A stretch of 64,000 bases of DNA. Origin: Mucilaginibacter sp. KACC 22063. GTDB lineage: Bacteria; Bacteroidota; Bacteroidia; Sphingobacteriales; Sphingobacteriaceae. Below the pieces are notes generated by a model, which saw only the letters and a program-made list of their open reading frames with translations, had not been told where the DNA came from and searched no databases. The stretch spans positions 682,001-746,000 of the forward strand of contig NZ_CP117877.1 in the NCBI RefSeq assembly GCF_028736115.1. Reading direction: 5' to 3'. Made by a program: the position numbers and the translations under genes. Shown piece after piece: positions 26,901 through 36,418 of this stretch (position 1 is the stretch's first letter; each line of letters begins with the position of its first letter).

Positions 26901-27812
26901 CTAAGAATAAGCAATACCGGTATGCCGCTTATAGGTCTCTTCAAAAATTTCAACCTGGCTTCGTGAAACCGGCACTTTTTCGTCTGTTGCATTTAAGGAT
27001 AGGATATAGCCCTGGGCGTTACCTGAAAACTTTGTGACCTGGAGCAAATTAACCAGGTAAGCACGATGGCACCTGAACAAGAAAGGGTAATCGCTTACTT
27101 GTAACTCAAATTGCTTTAAAGAAATTCTTTTCAATTCAGCACTCACATGGTTATCGGTGCAAAGCGTTAAAGTGATATAATTACCATCAGCCTTGGCAAA
27201 CAATAACTGAGCAGGATTAAAATGAAAATCATCCTGCTGCACCTGTGTTTTTATAAAGACCTGATCTGTGTTAATATTTGCATTACCCTCATTTGCAGTA
27301 CTCAGATCGGCGTTAGTGATTTGTACAGTTTTAGTGTCAGGTTCAAAGTAAGCACTTGAGATAAGTAAGATAAAGTAAAATAGCACACCTGCCAGATAGC
27401 AGTTTCTTATCTCTTCCCACAAATAATACCAAGACCAATTGTCGGGATTGTTGTATACTAATTTCCTTAATAAGAAGCTGGCAATACCGATCAGAAAGAA
27501 AATAACAGCAATGTGGATGTATTCACGTAATAAAGTCCAGGTTCTGGGTTTAATGGAATTTTGATAAAAGCGGCCTAATGCAAAGAAATAGCTATAAATA
27601 ATGACTGCAGGAAAAAACGCATGTAGGGCACAAGTAATGGCGTATCCAAATCTTTGTTCAGCTGGTGATACTCCAAACGGTTTAAACAACAGCAGAAAGA
27701 AAAAGATAACGGCAAATTGGATACTAACCGTTTTTAACAGTGCTGATGACTTGTATCTATGGGGATAACTGATCTCATTTAAAAGATGCGCTTTTATTGT
27801 AGAAACTTGCAT
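26901..27812 (-). CDS. Membrane-anchored LytTR transcription regulator
   Basis: 303 residues. Four membrane helices (about 30-48, 62-80, 97-120, 140-160) and a C-terminal LytTR DNA-binding domain (about 195-300) with ADGNYITLTL, RISLKQFELQV, FLFRCHRAYLVNL and VPVSRSQVEIFEETY. No receiver domain, so the signal is probably sensed in the membrane. The acyltransferase gene follows on the same strand and is a candidate target. Confidence 0.9.
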   Translation of the reverse strand: MQVSTIKAHLLNEISYPHRYKSSALLKTVSIQFAVIFFFLLLFKPFGVSPAEQRFGYAITCALHAFFPAVIIYSYFFALGRFYQNSIKPRTWTLLREYIHIAVIFFLIGIASFLLRKLVYNNPDNWSWYYLWEEIRNCYLAGVLFYFILLISSAYFEPDTKTVQITNADLSTANEGNANINTDQVFIKTQVQQDDFHFNPAQLLFAKADGNYITLTLCTDNHVSAELKRISLKQFELQVSDYPFLFRCHRAYLVNLLQVTKFSGNAQGYILSLNATDEKVPVSRSQVEIFEETYKRHTGIAYS

Positions 27813-27850
27813 AGCCTGTTACTACAAAGATTGCAAGATTGTGCAATAAA

Positions 27851-27870
27851 AAAGCCCCTTTCGGGGCTTT
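27851..27870 (-). terminator. Intrinsic terminator after the SDR gene
   Basis: 8-bp stem AAAGCCCC with GGGGCTTT and loop TTTC, followed on the minus strand by TTTTTTATTG. Six bases past the SDR stop codon; T-rich on both sides, so it may also act on plus-strand transcripts. Confidence 0.9.
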
Positions 27871-27876
27871 AATTTT

Positions 27877-28890
27877 TTATGGCTGGCCTCCACCGCCTGC
27901 CGCACCGTAAACTTGTCCGGTAGCGTAGCTGGCATCGGCTGCGGCAAGCTGCACATATATAGATGCAAGCTCTGCCGGCTGACCGGGGCGGCCAAGCGGT
28001 GTTTGTCCGCCAAATTGTTTTAATTTCTCCTGAGTCGCACCACCGCTTACTTGCAATGGTGTCCAGATAGGGCCTGGGGCAACGCCATTTACACGGATGC
28101 CTTTAGGGCCAAACTGCTTAGCCAGTGACTTCACATAGTTCATGGTAGCAGCTTTGGTTTGCGCATAGGCATACAGATCTGGTGATGGGTCATAAGCCTG
28201 CTCTGATGTTGTACCAATAATAGCAGATCCTGGCTGTAAATGCGGCAATGCTGCTTTGATGATCCAGAATGGCGCGTAAATATTGGTTTTCATGGTTGCA
28301 TCAAACTCCTCGCTGGTAACATCCAAAACAGAAGGTAAGCTTTGCTGGCGGGCAGCATTGTTTACCACAATGTCTAATCCACCTAATTGGCGTACCGCTT
28401 CTGAAACCAGTTTCTGGCAAAAAGCCTCATCGCGCAAATCGCCGGGGATGGCTATCGCTTTACGGCCTTCTGCTTTTATCAGTTCAATTACCTCGCGTGC
28501 ATCCGGCTCTTCGGTCGGGTAGTAATTAATAGCCACATCTGCGCCTTCACGGGCATAGGCAATAGCTGCTGCTCGGCCCATACCAGAGTCGCCACCGGTA
28601 ATTAAGGCTTTACGCCCCGTTAAACGGCCTGACCCTTTGTAGCTTTTTTCGCCATGATCCGGACGTGGGTCCATTTTGCTTGCCAAGCCTGGCCATGGCT
28701 GCGATTGCCCATTGAAGGGTGGTTTTGGATATTTTGTGGTCGGGTCCTGCAATGCTTGTGCTTCCATAGTATTACTGTTATTGTTAGGTCTTCCATCTGC
28801 TGCAAAAACCGGCGATACTGCGGCTGCGGCTAAGGTGGCACCCAATCCGCCAATTACCTGGCGGCGGCTGAGTTTGTTTGTTTCGTTCAT
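27877..28890 (-). CDS. Tat-exported short-chain dehydrogenase
   Basis: 337 residues. Twin-arginine signal (LSRRQVIGGLGATLAAAAVS), a 50-residue extension with PPFNGQSQPWPGLASKMDPR that is typical of the YghA/GsiB-like group, then the SDR fold: TGGDSGMGRAAAIAYAREG, VNNAARQQSL, and the YxxxK pair in YAYAQTKAA. NADP-dependent oxidoreductase of unknown alcohol or aldehyde substrate; Tat export would load the cofactor first. Confidence 0.9.
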   Translation of the reverse strand: MNETNKLSRRQVIGGLGATLAAAAVSPVFAADGRPNNNSNTMEAQALQDPTTKYPKPPFNGQSQPWPGLASKMDPRPDHGEKSYKGSGRLTGRKALITGGDSGMGRAAAIAYAREGADVAINYYPTEEPDAREVIELIKAEGRKAIAIPGDLRDEAFCQKLVSEAVRQLGGLDIVVNNAARQQSLPSVLDVTSEEFDATMKTNIYAPFWIIKAALPHLQPGSAIIGTTSEQAYDPSPDLYAYAQTKAATMNYVKSLAKQFGPKGIRVNGVAPGPIWTPLQVSGGATQEKLKQFGGQTPLGRPGQPAELASIYVQLAAADASYATGQVYGAAGGGGQP

Positions 28891-28909
28891 GGCGATGTTG
28901 TATCAATTA

Positions 28910-28928
28910 ACTTAATTAATAATTAAGT
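28910..28928. promoter_or_regulatory. Inverted repeat upstream of the SDR gene
   Basis: A perfect 19-base odd palindrome (arm ACTTAATTA, centre A) about 20 bases before the SDR start. Its position suits an operator, but the A+T-rich composition makes chance occurrence possible. Confidence 0.35.
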
Positions 28929-28991
28929 AACTGAAATTTTAACGATAGGTTTTTAAAGTTGTAATAAATAATACAAACGCCTAAAAAACAG

Positions 28992-29018
28992 TAAAGCCCA
29001 TGAAAATCATGAGCTTTA
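28992..29018 (-). terminator. Terminator after the acyltransferase gene
   Basis: 11-bp stem (TAAAGCCCATG with CATGAGCTTTA, one mismatch) with loop AAAAT and TTTTTT on the minus strand after it, 21 bases past the stop at 29040. Confidence 0.75.
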
Positions 29019-29039
29019 TTATGGGTATGTAGGGATATG

Positions 29040-30104
29040 TTATCTGTCTGCCTTTTGCAGTGCGCGTCTTTTTAGCCAGTTTCTTACAGGTTCATCATAT
29101 AGTTTAAGGGAGGAATAGGCAAGCAGGATAAAAAACAAGAATAATGCACATGCTACAAGAGTGATCTGGTCTGGAGCGGGCTTCTTTGCAATAACCCACG
29201 AAGTATAAATGTATATAAATGGATAATGCAGGATATAAATAGGGTAAGATATAGCACCCGAGAACCGGCAGATCTTTTCCCAGCGGCCGCTTATGGTGCC
29301 ACCTGCACCCATGGCAATCACTATTGGAAAAGCGATAATGATACATGCCGCTTCATAAATCCCGTTGTATTTCCAGGTAGGCAGAAAAAATAGAATTAAT
29401 AATAATAATGAGCATAACGGGTAAGCCATTTTAATGTGAAGCCGCTTGCCCGAGCGATACAACAGCAACCCTGCGAAAAATGGAAACATCATGCGCACTA
29501 TGGCTATCCAAAAGGTTTCAAAGCTCCAGCCGGTGCCAACATCGCCGTGCCATATTGCCGTAGCCGTAAGTGCAATGCCGCTGATCGTAACCACTATCCA
29601 AAGTGCAGTCTTGGTCATTTTGTGCCCCCAAAAAGCATAAAGTAAATTGGCTATATATTCCTGCAACAGCGACCAGCAAGGCCCGTCGAGCGGATGGGTT
29701 TCGTTCCAGCCGCGAACATCCGGAGCAGGTAATAGCGTAAAGCTAATGAGCATAACGCCTATCAGTTTCAATATGCTCACATGCGGAACGCCCGGCAAAA
29801 GTGGGGTAAAGGGATCGAACCAAAACCCGATTGCCCCAATTACAGTGCCTAATATCACCAGCGGGTGCAGGCGTACTAACCTTATTTTCAGAAACTCCCA
29901 AACCGTCATCCGCTCCCAGCGGTCGTCATAAGCATAACCTACCACAAAACCCGAAAGCAGGTAAAAGAAATCGACAGCCATATAGCCATGGTGCATGGGG
30001 TGGTTGGCAGGCACCGGGTAGTACGCTTCAAATAAATGATAAATAACAACTAACAAGGCCGCAGTACCGCGCAGCCCGTCTAAAATAGGGTAATGAGGTT
30101 TCAA
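29040..30104 (-). CDS. Membrane acyltransferase, acyltransferase-3 family
   Basis: 354 residues, about ten membrane helices. The N-terminal motif YPILDGLRGTAALLVVIYHL holds the conserved Arg and His of the family, and MAVDFFYLLSGFVVGYAY the second motif. Likely acetylates a glycan or lipid. It is not closely similar to the other acyltransferase at 25611, so the two probably have separate substrates. Confidence 0.92.
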   Translation of the reverse strand: MKPHYPILDGLRGTAALLVVIYHLFEAYYPVPANHPMHHGYMAVDFFYLLSGFVVGYAYDDRWERMTVWEFLKIRLVRLHPLVILGTVIGAIGFWFDPFTPLLPGVPHVSILKLIGVMLISFTLLPAPDVRGWNETHPLDGPCWSLLQEYIANLLYAFWGHKMTKTALWIVVTISGIALTATAIWHGDVGTGWSFETFWIAIVRMMFPFFAGLLLYRSGKRLHIKMAYPLCSLLLLILFFLPTWKYNGIYEAACIIIAFPIVIAMGAGGTISGRWEKICRFSGAISYPIYILHYPFIYIYTSWVIAKKPAPDQITLVACALFLFFILLAYSSLKLYDEPVRNWLKRRALQKADR

Positions 30105-30235
30105 GTTTAATTGGTTTGTTATTCAAGATAATGAATCATTTATAAATATGGGTAACAAAGACGCATTAAAACATTTTTTTAAGCAGTGAGTTAAAAAGAT
30201 CAATGCTTTTGGCATTGAAACTTAAATAAGCTAAA

Positions 30236-31591
30236 GTGATAGTTAATCCATATAAAAATAAATGGCTTTACCGGGGCAAACTGCTCTGTCAAATTATAAC
30301 ATCTGTTTTGCTGGTATGTATCTCGGGTTACAGTTATGCCCAGGAACAGGTGCCAACTGATACCTTGAAAACAGATTCTGTACAAAGGGCAATGTTACTG
30401 GCCAAACGTAATGCAGCAGAACTTAACAGCCAGTACGATGTTGGCGATGCATTTAAGGATATTTTCCATCCGGGGCGCCGTCAGGATTCTGTCAGGAAAA
30501 AATCTTCAGGAATTACGGTTGTTCCTAATATATCGGCTAATCCAACTATTGGTTTTCAGCTGGGTATTAAAGCGGTGGCAGGCCGTGTATTGGGCAATAT
30601 ACCTGGTACCTATTTGTCTGTAGCTGCCACCTCTGCATCCATCACTACAAAAGGCATTATTTATTTCTATTTAAATCATAATGTATTTACACCCGGCAAT
30701 ACCTACAACTTTCAGGGTAACCTGGTAGCATCAAAATCGGTAACGCCTGATTTTGGCCTGGGCATAGGTAATGTAGCCGATAATGGCAACGCTTTAGACA
30801 AGGCGCTTACCAACCCTGGCCGTAAAGGTTATGCTTACAATTCTTACTATTTCAACATCCGCGAAAAGGTTTATAAAGAAGTAGAGAAAGGCTTGTTTGT
30901 AGGTGCCGGTCTATCGTTTGATATGCGTTCGGAGATTGAACAAAAAGGCACTGAAAATCCGTTAAGCCCTTACAATGTTTATAATGCCAGGTACGGATTT
31001 GACAACGATCATTATGCCGCCAACGGATTTTTATTTAACGTGCAGTACAACACACGTGATAACCCCAACCGTGCTTATAAGGGCATTTATACCGATATTG
31101 GCATACGCACCAATCAAACGTTTATAGGGAGTTCGAAAAACGACTTACAATTTACGGTAGACTTTAGAAAATACTGGAGCCTGTCATCAACCCATCCTGA
31201 ACATGTGATTGCTTTCTGGACATGGGGTTCATACCTGCTTAGCGGATCCGTTCCATACCTTGAGTTGCCCGGTACTGGTAAAGATGGCAGCTTTCGCAGC
31301 GGGCGTGGCTATACTGCTGGTTACTTTAAGGGTACTAAATACCACGATATGGAGTTAGAATATCGTTTCCCCATCCTCAACAATAAATTTTTAAGCGGTG
31401 TTGCCTTTGGCAGTTTGCAAACCGCCAATGATGGTATTAATACCCGCATCTTTGAAAAATGGCAGCCCGGCGGTGGCGGCGGCTTACGCGTATTGTTTAA
31501 CAAAGCTACACGTACTAATCTTTGCCTCGACTATGCATGGGGCCGTTACGGTAACAGGGGCTTCTTCCTGGGCTTAAATGATGCTTTCTAA
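30236..31591 (+). CDS. BamA/TamA-like outer-membrane beta-barrel protein
   Basis: 451 residues from a GTG at 30236; the signal is SVLLVCISGYSYAQ. After a low-complexity linker the protein is a run of amphipathic strands with YNTRDNPNRAYKGIYTDIGI, FRSGRGYTAGYFKGTKYHDM, ELEYRFPI and the closing GGGGLRVLFNKATRTNLCLD, as in the bacterial surface-antigen (Omp85 barrel) family. No POTRA repeats precede the barrel. Role unknown; such POTRA-less proteins are common in Bacteroidota. Confidence 0.85.
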   Translation: MIVNPYKNKWLYRGKLLCQIITSVLLVCISGYSYAQEQVPTDTLKTDSVQRAMLLAKRNAAELNSQYDVGDAFKDIFHPGRRQDSVRKKSSGITVVPNISANPTIGFQLGIKAVAGRVLGNIPGTYLSVAATSASITTKGIIYFYLNHNVFTPGNTYNFQGNLVASKSVTPDFGLGIGNVADNGNALDKALTNPGRKGYAYNSYYFNIREKVYKEVEKGLFVGAGLSFDMRSEIEQKGTENPLSPYNVYNARYGFDNDHYAANGFLFNVQYNTRDNPNRAYKGIYTDIGIRTNQTFIGSSKNDLQFTVDFRKYWSLSSTHPEHVIAFWTWGSYLLSGSVPYLELPGTGKDGSFRSGRGYTAGYFKGTKYHDMELEYRFPILNNKFLSGVAFGSLQTANDGINTRIFEKWQPGGGGGLRVLFNKATRTNLCLDYAWGRYGNRGFFLGLNDAF

Positions 31592-31593
31592 GC

Positions 31594-32493
31594 TTAATAA
31601 TTGATGTAAGCCTCCTCGAAAGAGCCATCATCATAAAGGTCAATCACTCCATAACCAGGTTTGGTCTCGCGACGGTTGCCCTCCCACCAGGCACCGCTTA
31701 CCGCGCCATTGCATATGTAAGTAACGTTGTTGTAAACCAGTTTTTCACGTAAATGGATATGCCCGCTCAAACATAATTTAACATTCGGGTGATGATAGAA
31801 CAGGTTGATGATCTTGGCCGTATCTGTATGCATATCGCCACCCAGCATTACCCATTTATTTACAATATTATCTTCTATCAGGTTGGTAGCTGTTAATATC
31901 GGGATATGTGATAGTACCAAAACAGGCTTTGCCGGATCTGTATTCTTCAGTTCCTGCTCAAGCCAGCTGAACTGCTCATCGCCAAGTTTGCCAATATACC
32001 AAGTGTTGTCAATATCCAGATGAACGCTGTCAAGAATAATAAATTTCCACCCGGCTTTTTCAAAGCTGTAGTATGGCTTAGTTAAACCAAGCTGATCCAT
32101 CGAGTACTTTTTGCCATAAATGGCCTGTCCTTTATCATCCTCGTTCCACCATATATCATGGTTGCCTAAGCAGTAATGAACGGGCAGGCTGCATTCTGAC
32201 TGAAAAACATTTTTGTACAATTTCCATTGGCCATTAATGGTATCGATATTTTCCTTGTTCATATCAAAGACGATATCGCCGCCGTTCAGAATGAAATCAA
32301 CCTTTGGCGTTTGCTGCTGCAAATGCTTTAAACACTTTGTAAATCGTGCCGGTGCATCAAACTGGTTTTTAAGATGTACATCAGTGATGTGTGCTATGCG
32401 CAATGCTTTCCTTTTACTGTTTGATAGATTGAATGAAAGCGATGGCGCAATTAATAAACCACCGATGTTTTTTAAGGCTGATCTTCTTTGCAT
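31594..32493 (-). CDS. Metallophosphoesterase, exported
   Basis: 299 residues with a short N-terminal signal-like segment (MQRRSALKNIGGLLIAPSLS). All calcineurin-type motifs are present: ITDVHLK, GGDIVFD, LGNHDIWWNE, VLSHIPIL and SGHIHLRE. Two metal ions would be bound in the active site. Likely a periplasmic phosphodiesterase or phosphatase; substrate unknown. Confidence 0.9.
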   Translation of the reverse strand: MQRRSALKNIGGLLIAPSLSFNLSNSKRKALRIAHITDVHLKNQFDAPARFTKCLKHLQQQTPKVDFILNGGDIVFDMNKENIDTINGQWKLYKNVFQSECSLPVHYCLGNHDIWWNEDDKGQAIYGKKYSMDQLGLTKPYYSFEKAGWKFIILDSVHLDIDNTWYIGKLGDEQFSWLEQELKNTDPAKPVLVLSHIPILTATNLIEDNIVNKWVMLGGDMHTDTAKIINLFYHHPNVKLCLSGHIHLREKLVYNNVTYICNGAVSGAWWEGNRRETKPGYGVIDLYDDGSFEEAYINY

Positions 32494-32593
32494 GATATTG
32501 TAGGGATAACCGAAACCATTGCAAAGTAGATAATTGATATTAATTCACTGTTAATGCAACACATTGCTTACAATCAAAGCGCGATGAATGAGG

Positions 32594-35500
32594 CTACTGT
32601 TCTTTTGCTTTAGGCAGGTTAAGATAGAATGTGGTGCCTTTTTCAAGTTCTGTTTCAAACCATACCTTACCACCGGCATTTTCAATAGAATTTTTAACAA
32701 ATGCCAGCCCCAGGCCTGTACCCGAACTTTTTGTGGTAAAGTTAGGCTCGAATATCTTAGTGCGCAGGTCTTCAGGAATACCGTTGCCATTATCCTGAAT
32801 CTTAATTAAAATAGCATCGTGTGTAATAGTATAATTTATATCTATTTCACCAGGACGGCCGGGCGGGATGGCCTCAATAGCATTTTTAAGCAGGTTATTA
32901 AAGCAGCGTAAAAGCTGATCGCGGTCGGCAATAATAAAGAAATGATCATCAGGTGTTTCCATGTTGATGGATACACCATCCATTTGCTTAAATATAGTTA
33001 CTGCCTGCATCAGCATATCAAAAACGTCAAGCCTTTGCATGCGGGTTTCAGGCATTTTTGCAAATGCGGAAAACTCGGAAGCAATTTGCGACAGGCTTTC
33101 TATCTGTTCCACAAACGACTTACTGAAACGCTCGAACTTGGAGTTAAATTTAGGATCATTATCCTTCCACGATTTTTCGAGCAACTGCAAGCCAAGTTTT
33201 AAAGGCGTAAGCGGGTTTTTAATCTCATGCGCTACCTGTTTGGCCATTTCGCGCCATGCACTTTCTCTTTCAGACTGCGCCAGTTTGTTGGCACTGTTCT
33301 CCAGCGCAGCAATCATATTGTTATACTCTCTTACCAGCGCACCAATCTCATCATTACGGCGCCATATAATAGGCTCATTTTTACGACCATAAATAGTACG
33401 GCTCAACGTATGCTGTATAAAGCTTAAAGGCGCTGTAATTTGCTGCGCTACTACAATTGCAAAAATACCTATGAAAATAAATACCAGTGCGTACACATTG
33501 ATCATGGCGTTAAGCAGTGAGCCTATACGCTCGGTATACTCTGCCTCATTAGAAAAGAAAGGCAATTGTAAAAAGGCAATGGTCTCGTTATTAGAGTTTC
33601 TGATAGGGGCATAGCCTGATTTGTAGCGAAGGTTACCGATCTGCTCCTTATTTACATACTCTGATTTTTGAAGCTTGTTGAGATAAATAAATGCCGAAGC
33701 ATTCATGCGGGGTCGCAATAGCCCTTGCGAATATATTTTGGGTTGAGTGGTGTATAATAATTTACCGTTTCGGTCAAAAAGGCTCAGGTCGGTAGAATAA
33801 GCATCGGCAAAGGCATTAAATGTTACCTGGGTTTCGTGATCCTGAAAGTCGGTCTGCTCATCTATATGATTTTCAAATGCCGAAGCTATACGTGTGATAC
33901 GCTCTGTAATTGATGCATCCTGCTGCTCCTGGTATTGGGTAGTGATAGACAGATAGGTGATAATCCCTACAAATATCATGGTAACCACTACCGCAAATAT
34001 CATCGAAAACTGGATTCGCGTTTTATAGAGTATCCTGTCCAGATTAAGACGAAAGGTCCATTTTATTTCATCACCCTCAATATTAATAAGCTTAAGCCGG
34101 CCCCATATCCAGCGTACAGCCATAACAATTGCGTTAAAGAGCAGTATAAATACAAAAAAGAACGCCAACGATGTAGCGCCGTATATGATCGGAAATTCGG
34201 GTTTACTGAGTACAATCACCCTTCGCGAACTTACACGGTATACCAAATGATTGTAGTTGGTAAAGAAATGATACCAGGGGGCATTGTTCTCTGTAGTAGT
34301 TTTAAAAGCGAACTGCTTGGCCGGAGCATTAAATTCGTTATTCTTTAGGCTATATACATACTGGCCGCTTTGGCTTAACAACATGTTATCGCTATAAAAG
34401 GCATAAGAATAATCTTTCAGATCATTAGTCATCTTTATCCGGCTGTCGACCAGCAATTCGGGGAAAGAATTGGTATACTGCAGCGGCTTAGATTTAAGGG
34501 CAATAACAAATGTGCCTAAATTCTGATTGTTGTAATAAATAGGCAGCAGGCCAAAATAACTCTGGAAACCAAACGAGTCGTTTTCGCGGTAGAAGTAGTT
34601 AGATACTTTAAAGGCACTGTAAAGCACCATATCTTTAAAGTTGTCAAGTATCAGGTGCTTATCATCTGACAACGACAGCCCCTTGGTATTAAACTCATAG
34701 ATCTTAAAGTCATACTTTGACAAATAGCCATCGAAATAATTCTTTTTAAAATATATACGCAGGTAGCTGCTGCTTTCGGGGTGGTCTTTATTAAGCAGAT
34801 ACTTGATCAGGTAAGGGTCGTTTACAATCTGTTTGTCGATACGCCTGAAAATCATATCCGCATTTGGGTCGTCCGCAGCCTCAAGCTTTTTCATCAGTGT
34901 TTTGCGGTTTTCATGCTCACGTACCTTTTGAAAGTAATTAAGCTTAACAGAGGCCAAAAAAGCGCTTAAAATGATTATGGCGATAAATGAAGCTGCACTA
35001 AGTTTTGCATTACGGTACCATACTACATATCCTCTGATTAATATAATAGCACCTGCAATGATGTAGAATATGCTGAACGGATTGTTGATACCGCTTAAAA
35101 TTGTAGCAATGATCACACCCGCCACAAAAATCAATATGGTATGTTTTACAGGTATTTTGATTTTGGATAAAATCACCAGCAGCATCTCATCTACAAACCC
35201 GAATATGAGGAAGGCCACGCAGATCATCAGCATGCCAACATAGCTGTAGGCCGATAAGCCGAGCACATTGTTTACATCAAAGTTGATGTTTGAATTGACA
35301 ATGAGATCGTAGAAAATGGATACAAAACCTGTAAGTGAGATGAACAGAATGGCAACAACTGCAACTATGATAAAGTACCCTTTAGCTTTGTCATGAACCG
35401 GCTTTGCCAGCCTGAAACGATAACTATATATAAATGAGGCAAGCCAGCACAGCATGGCCAGATTTACACACAGATCGCCAAGCGAAGGAAAAAACGCACC

Positions 35501-36337
35501 ACCGTAATAATATTGCGAATCGAAAATATCAAGATCTGATACATAGCCGGGCCAGTGGAAATAAATATTGACGAAACGTAAAAGAATTATAAAAACAATG
35601 AGAGAAAGTATAGCGAAGCCCAAATGCCCTATCCGTGCCAGGTAATTGCACAGCATATTAATAAACAGGCACAAAAATAAAAACGTAAGTATCCAAAGTA
35701 CGGTTTCAAATACCCAGAACTGATGACTGATCTTATGCGGTTTCTGTTTTAAAGAAAACAGGTACTTATGATCAATGCTGTGAACGTTGTAAACGTTTTT
35801 ATCGGTAAAGTCGGCAAGTTCGAGGCTCCTGTCTGTGGTAAGCTGCGGCTCGAAAATATTTTGAAGGTATTTATTCTGCAGTTTATAGTCAGACTTAACA
35901 GGGATAAAAAACACGGCCGCAAACTTGCCATCGGTATGACGGATGGCCTCATAGTAGCCATTGTCCCGCTTTATAAAAGACCGCCCTTCTTTGATAGCAT
36001 ACTCATTTTCAGGCAGGATCTTTATGCCAGACCAAAAAGTTATTTTTCCGTCATAAATGGTAGTAAGCCAGATCCGTTTTTTGTTGGTTAAATCATCTAT
36101 AAAGGCAATACTCGAATGCTCGTTCTTAGAAAGCCTTTTTATAAAGTTATATTTTGTGCTGTCGGTTAAAAAGCTGTTTATATAATCTTCTTTCTGTTGC
36201 AGTGCATCTTCAAGGGTTTCGGCAGCTTGCTTTAAGTTATTGGTAGGGGTATAAGTTCGCTGTACAACAATAGCTGTAAGTAAGAGGCTGGCGCATATCA
36301 ATGCCAGCAGCAATCGTATTTTAGCAAAGGCTGTCAA
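32594..36337 (-). CDS. Large membrane sensor histidine kinase
   Basis: 1247 residues. One N-terminal helix, a first external domain (~30-200), a block of helices (~205-470), a second external region (~480-720), further helices near 725-750 and 790-815, a third external domain (~820-960), a helix and HAMP (~965-1025). The kinase part has VAHEIKNPLTPLKLGLQ with His1037, the N box NNLLKNAIEA, DNGNGIP, and TGLGLAFVKN. NtrY-like in the kinase half. No response regulator is adjacent, so the partner is elsewhere. The kinase is much longer than usual because of the multi-domain sensor. Confidence 0.92.
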   Translation of the reverse strand: MTAFAKIRLLLALICASLLLTAIVVQRTYTPTNNLKQAAETLEDALQQKEDYINSFLTDSTKYNFIKRLSKNEHSSIAFIDDLTNKKRIWLTTIYDGKITFWSGIKILPENEYAIKEGRSFIKRDNGYYEAIRHTDGKFAAVFFIPVKSDYKLQNKYLQNIFEPQLTTDRSLELADFTDKNVYNVHSIDHKYLFSLKQKPHKISHQFWVFETVLWILTFLFLCLFINMLCNYLARIGHLGFAILSLIVFIILLRFVNIYFHWPGYVSDLDIFDSQYYYGGAFFPSLGDLCVNLAMLCWLASFIYSYRFRLAKPVHDKAKGYFIIVAVVAILFISLTGFVSIFYDLIVNSNINFDVNNVLGLSAYSYVGMLMICVAFLIFGFVDEMLLVILSKIKIPVKHTILIFVAGVIIATILSGINNPFSIFYIIAGAIILIRGYVVWYRNAKLSAASFIAIIILSAFLASVKLNYFQKVREHENRKTLMKKLEAADDPNADMIFRRIDKQIVNDPYLIKYLLNKDHPESSSYLRIYFKKNYFDGYLSKYDFKIYEFNTKGLSLSDDKHLILDNFKDMVLYSAFKVSNYFYRENDSFGFQSYFGLLPIYYNNQNLGTFVIALKSKPLQYTNSFPELLVDSRIKMTNDLKDYSYAFYSDNMLLSQSGQYVYSLKNNEFNAPAKQFAFKTTTENNAPWYHFFTNYNHLVYRVSSRRVIVLSKPEFPIIYGATSLAFFFVFILLFNAIVMAVRWIWGRLKLINIEGDEIKWTFRLNLDRILYKTRIQFSMIFAVVVTMIFVGIITYLSITTQYQEQQDASITERITRIASAFENHIDEQTDFQDHETQVTFNAFADAYSTDLSLFDRNGKLLYTTQPKIYSQGLLRPRMNASAFIYLNKLQKSEYVNKEQIGNLRYKSGYAPIRNSNNETIAFLQLPFFSNEAEYTERIGSLLNAMINVYALVFIFIGIFAIVVAQQITAPLSFIQHTLSRTIYGRKNEPIIWRRNDEIGALVREYNNMIAALENSANKLAQSERESAWREMAKQVAHEIKNPLTPLKLGLQLLEKSWKDNDPKFNSKFERFSKSFVEQIESLSQIASEFSAFAKMPETRMQRLDVFDMLMQAVTIFKQMDGVSINMETPDDHFFIIADRDQLLRCFNNLLKNAIEAIPPGRPGEIDINYTITHDAILIKIQDNGNGIPEDLRTKIFEPNFTTKSSGTGLGLAFVKNSIENAGGKVWFETELEKGTTFYLNLPKAKEQ

Positions 36338-36382
36338 CGGAAAAATAGGTAGCGTTTAAACGTAAATGTACTATTAAATACA

Positions 36383-36410
36383 AAAAAGCCACATTAGTTT
36401 GTGGCTTTTT
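36383..36410 (-). terminator. Intrinsic terminator after fabD
   Basis: 10-bp stem AAAAAGCCAC with GTGGCTTTTT, loop of 8, followed by T residues on the minus strand, 8 bases past the fabD stop. Confidence 0.88.
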
Positions 36411-36418
36411 ACATTTTA

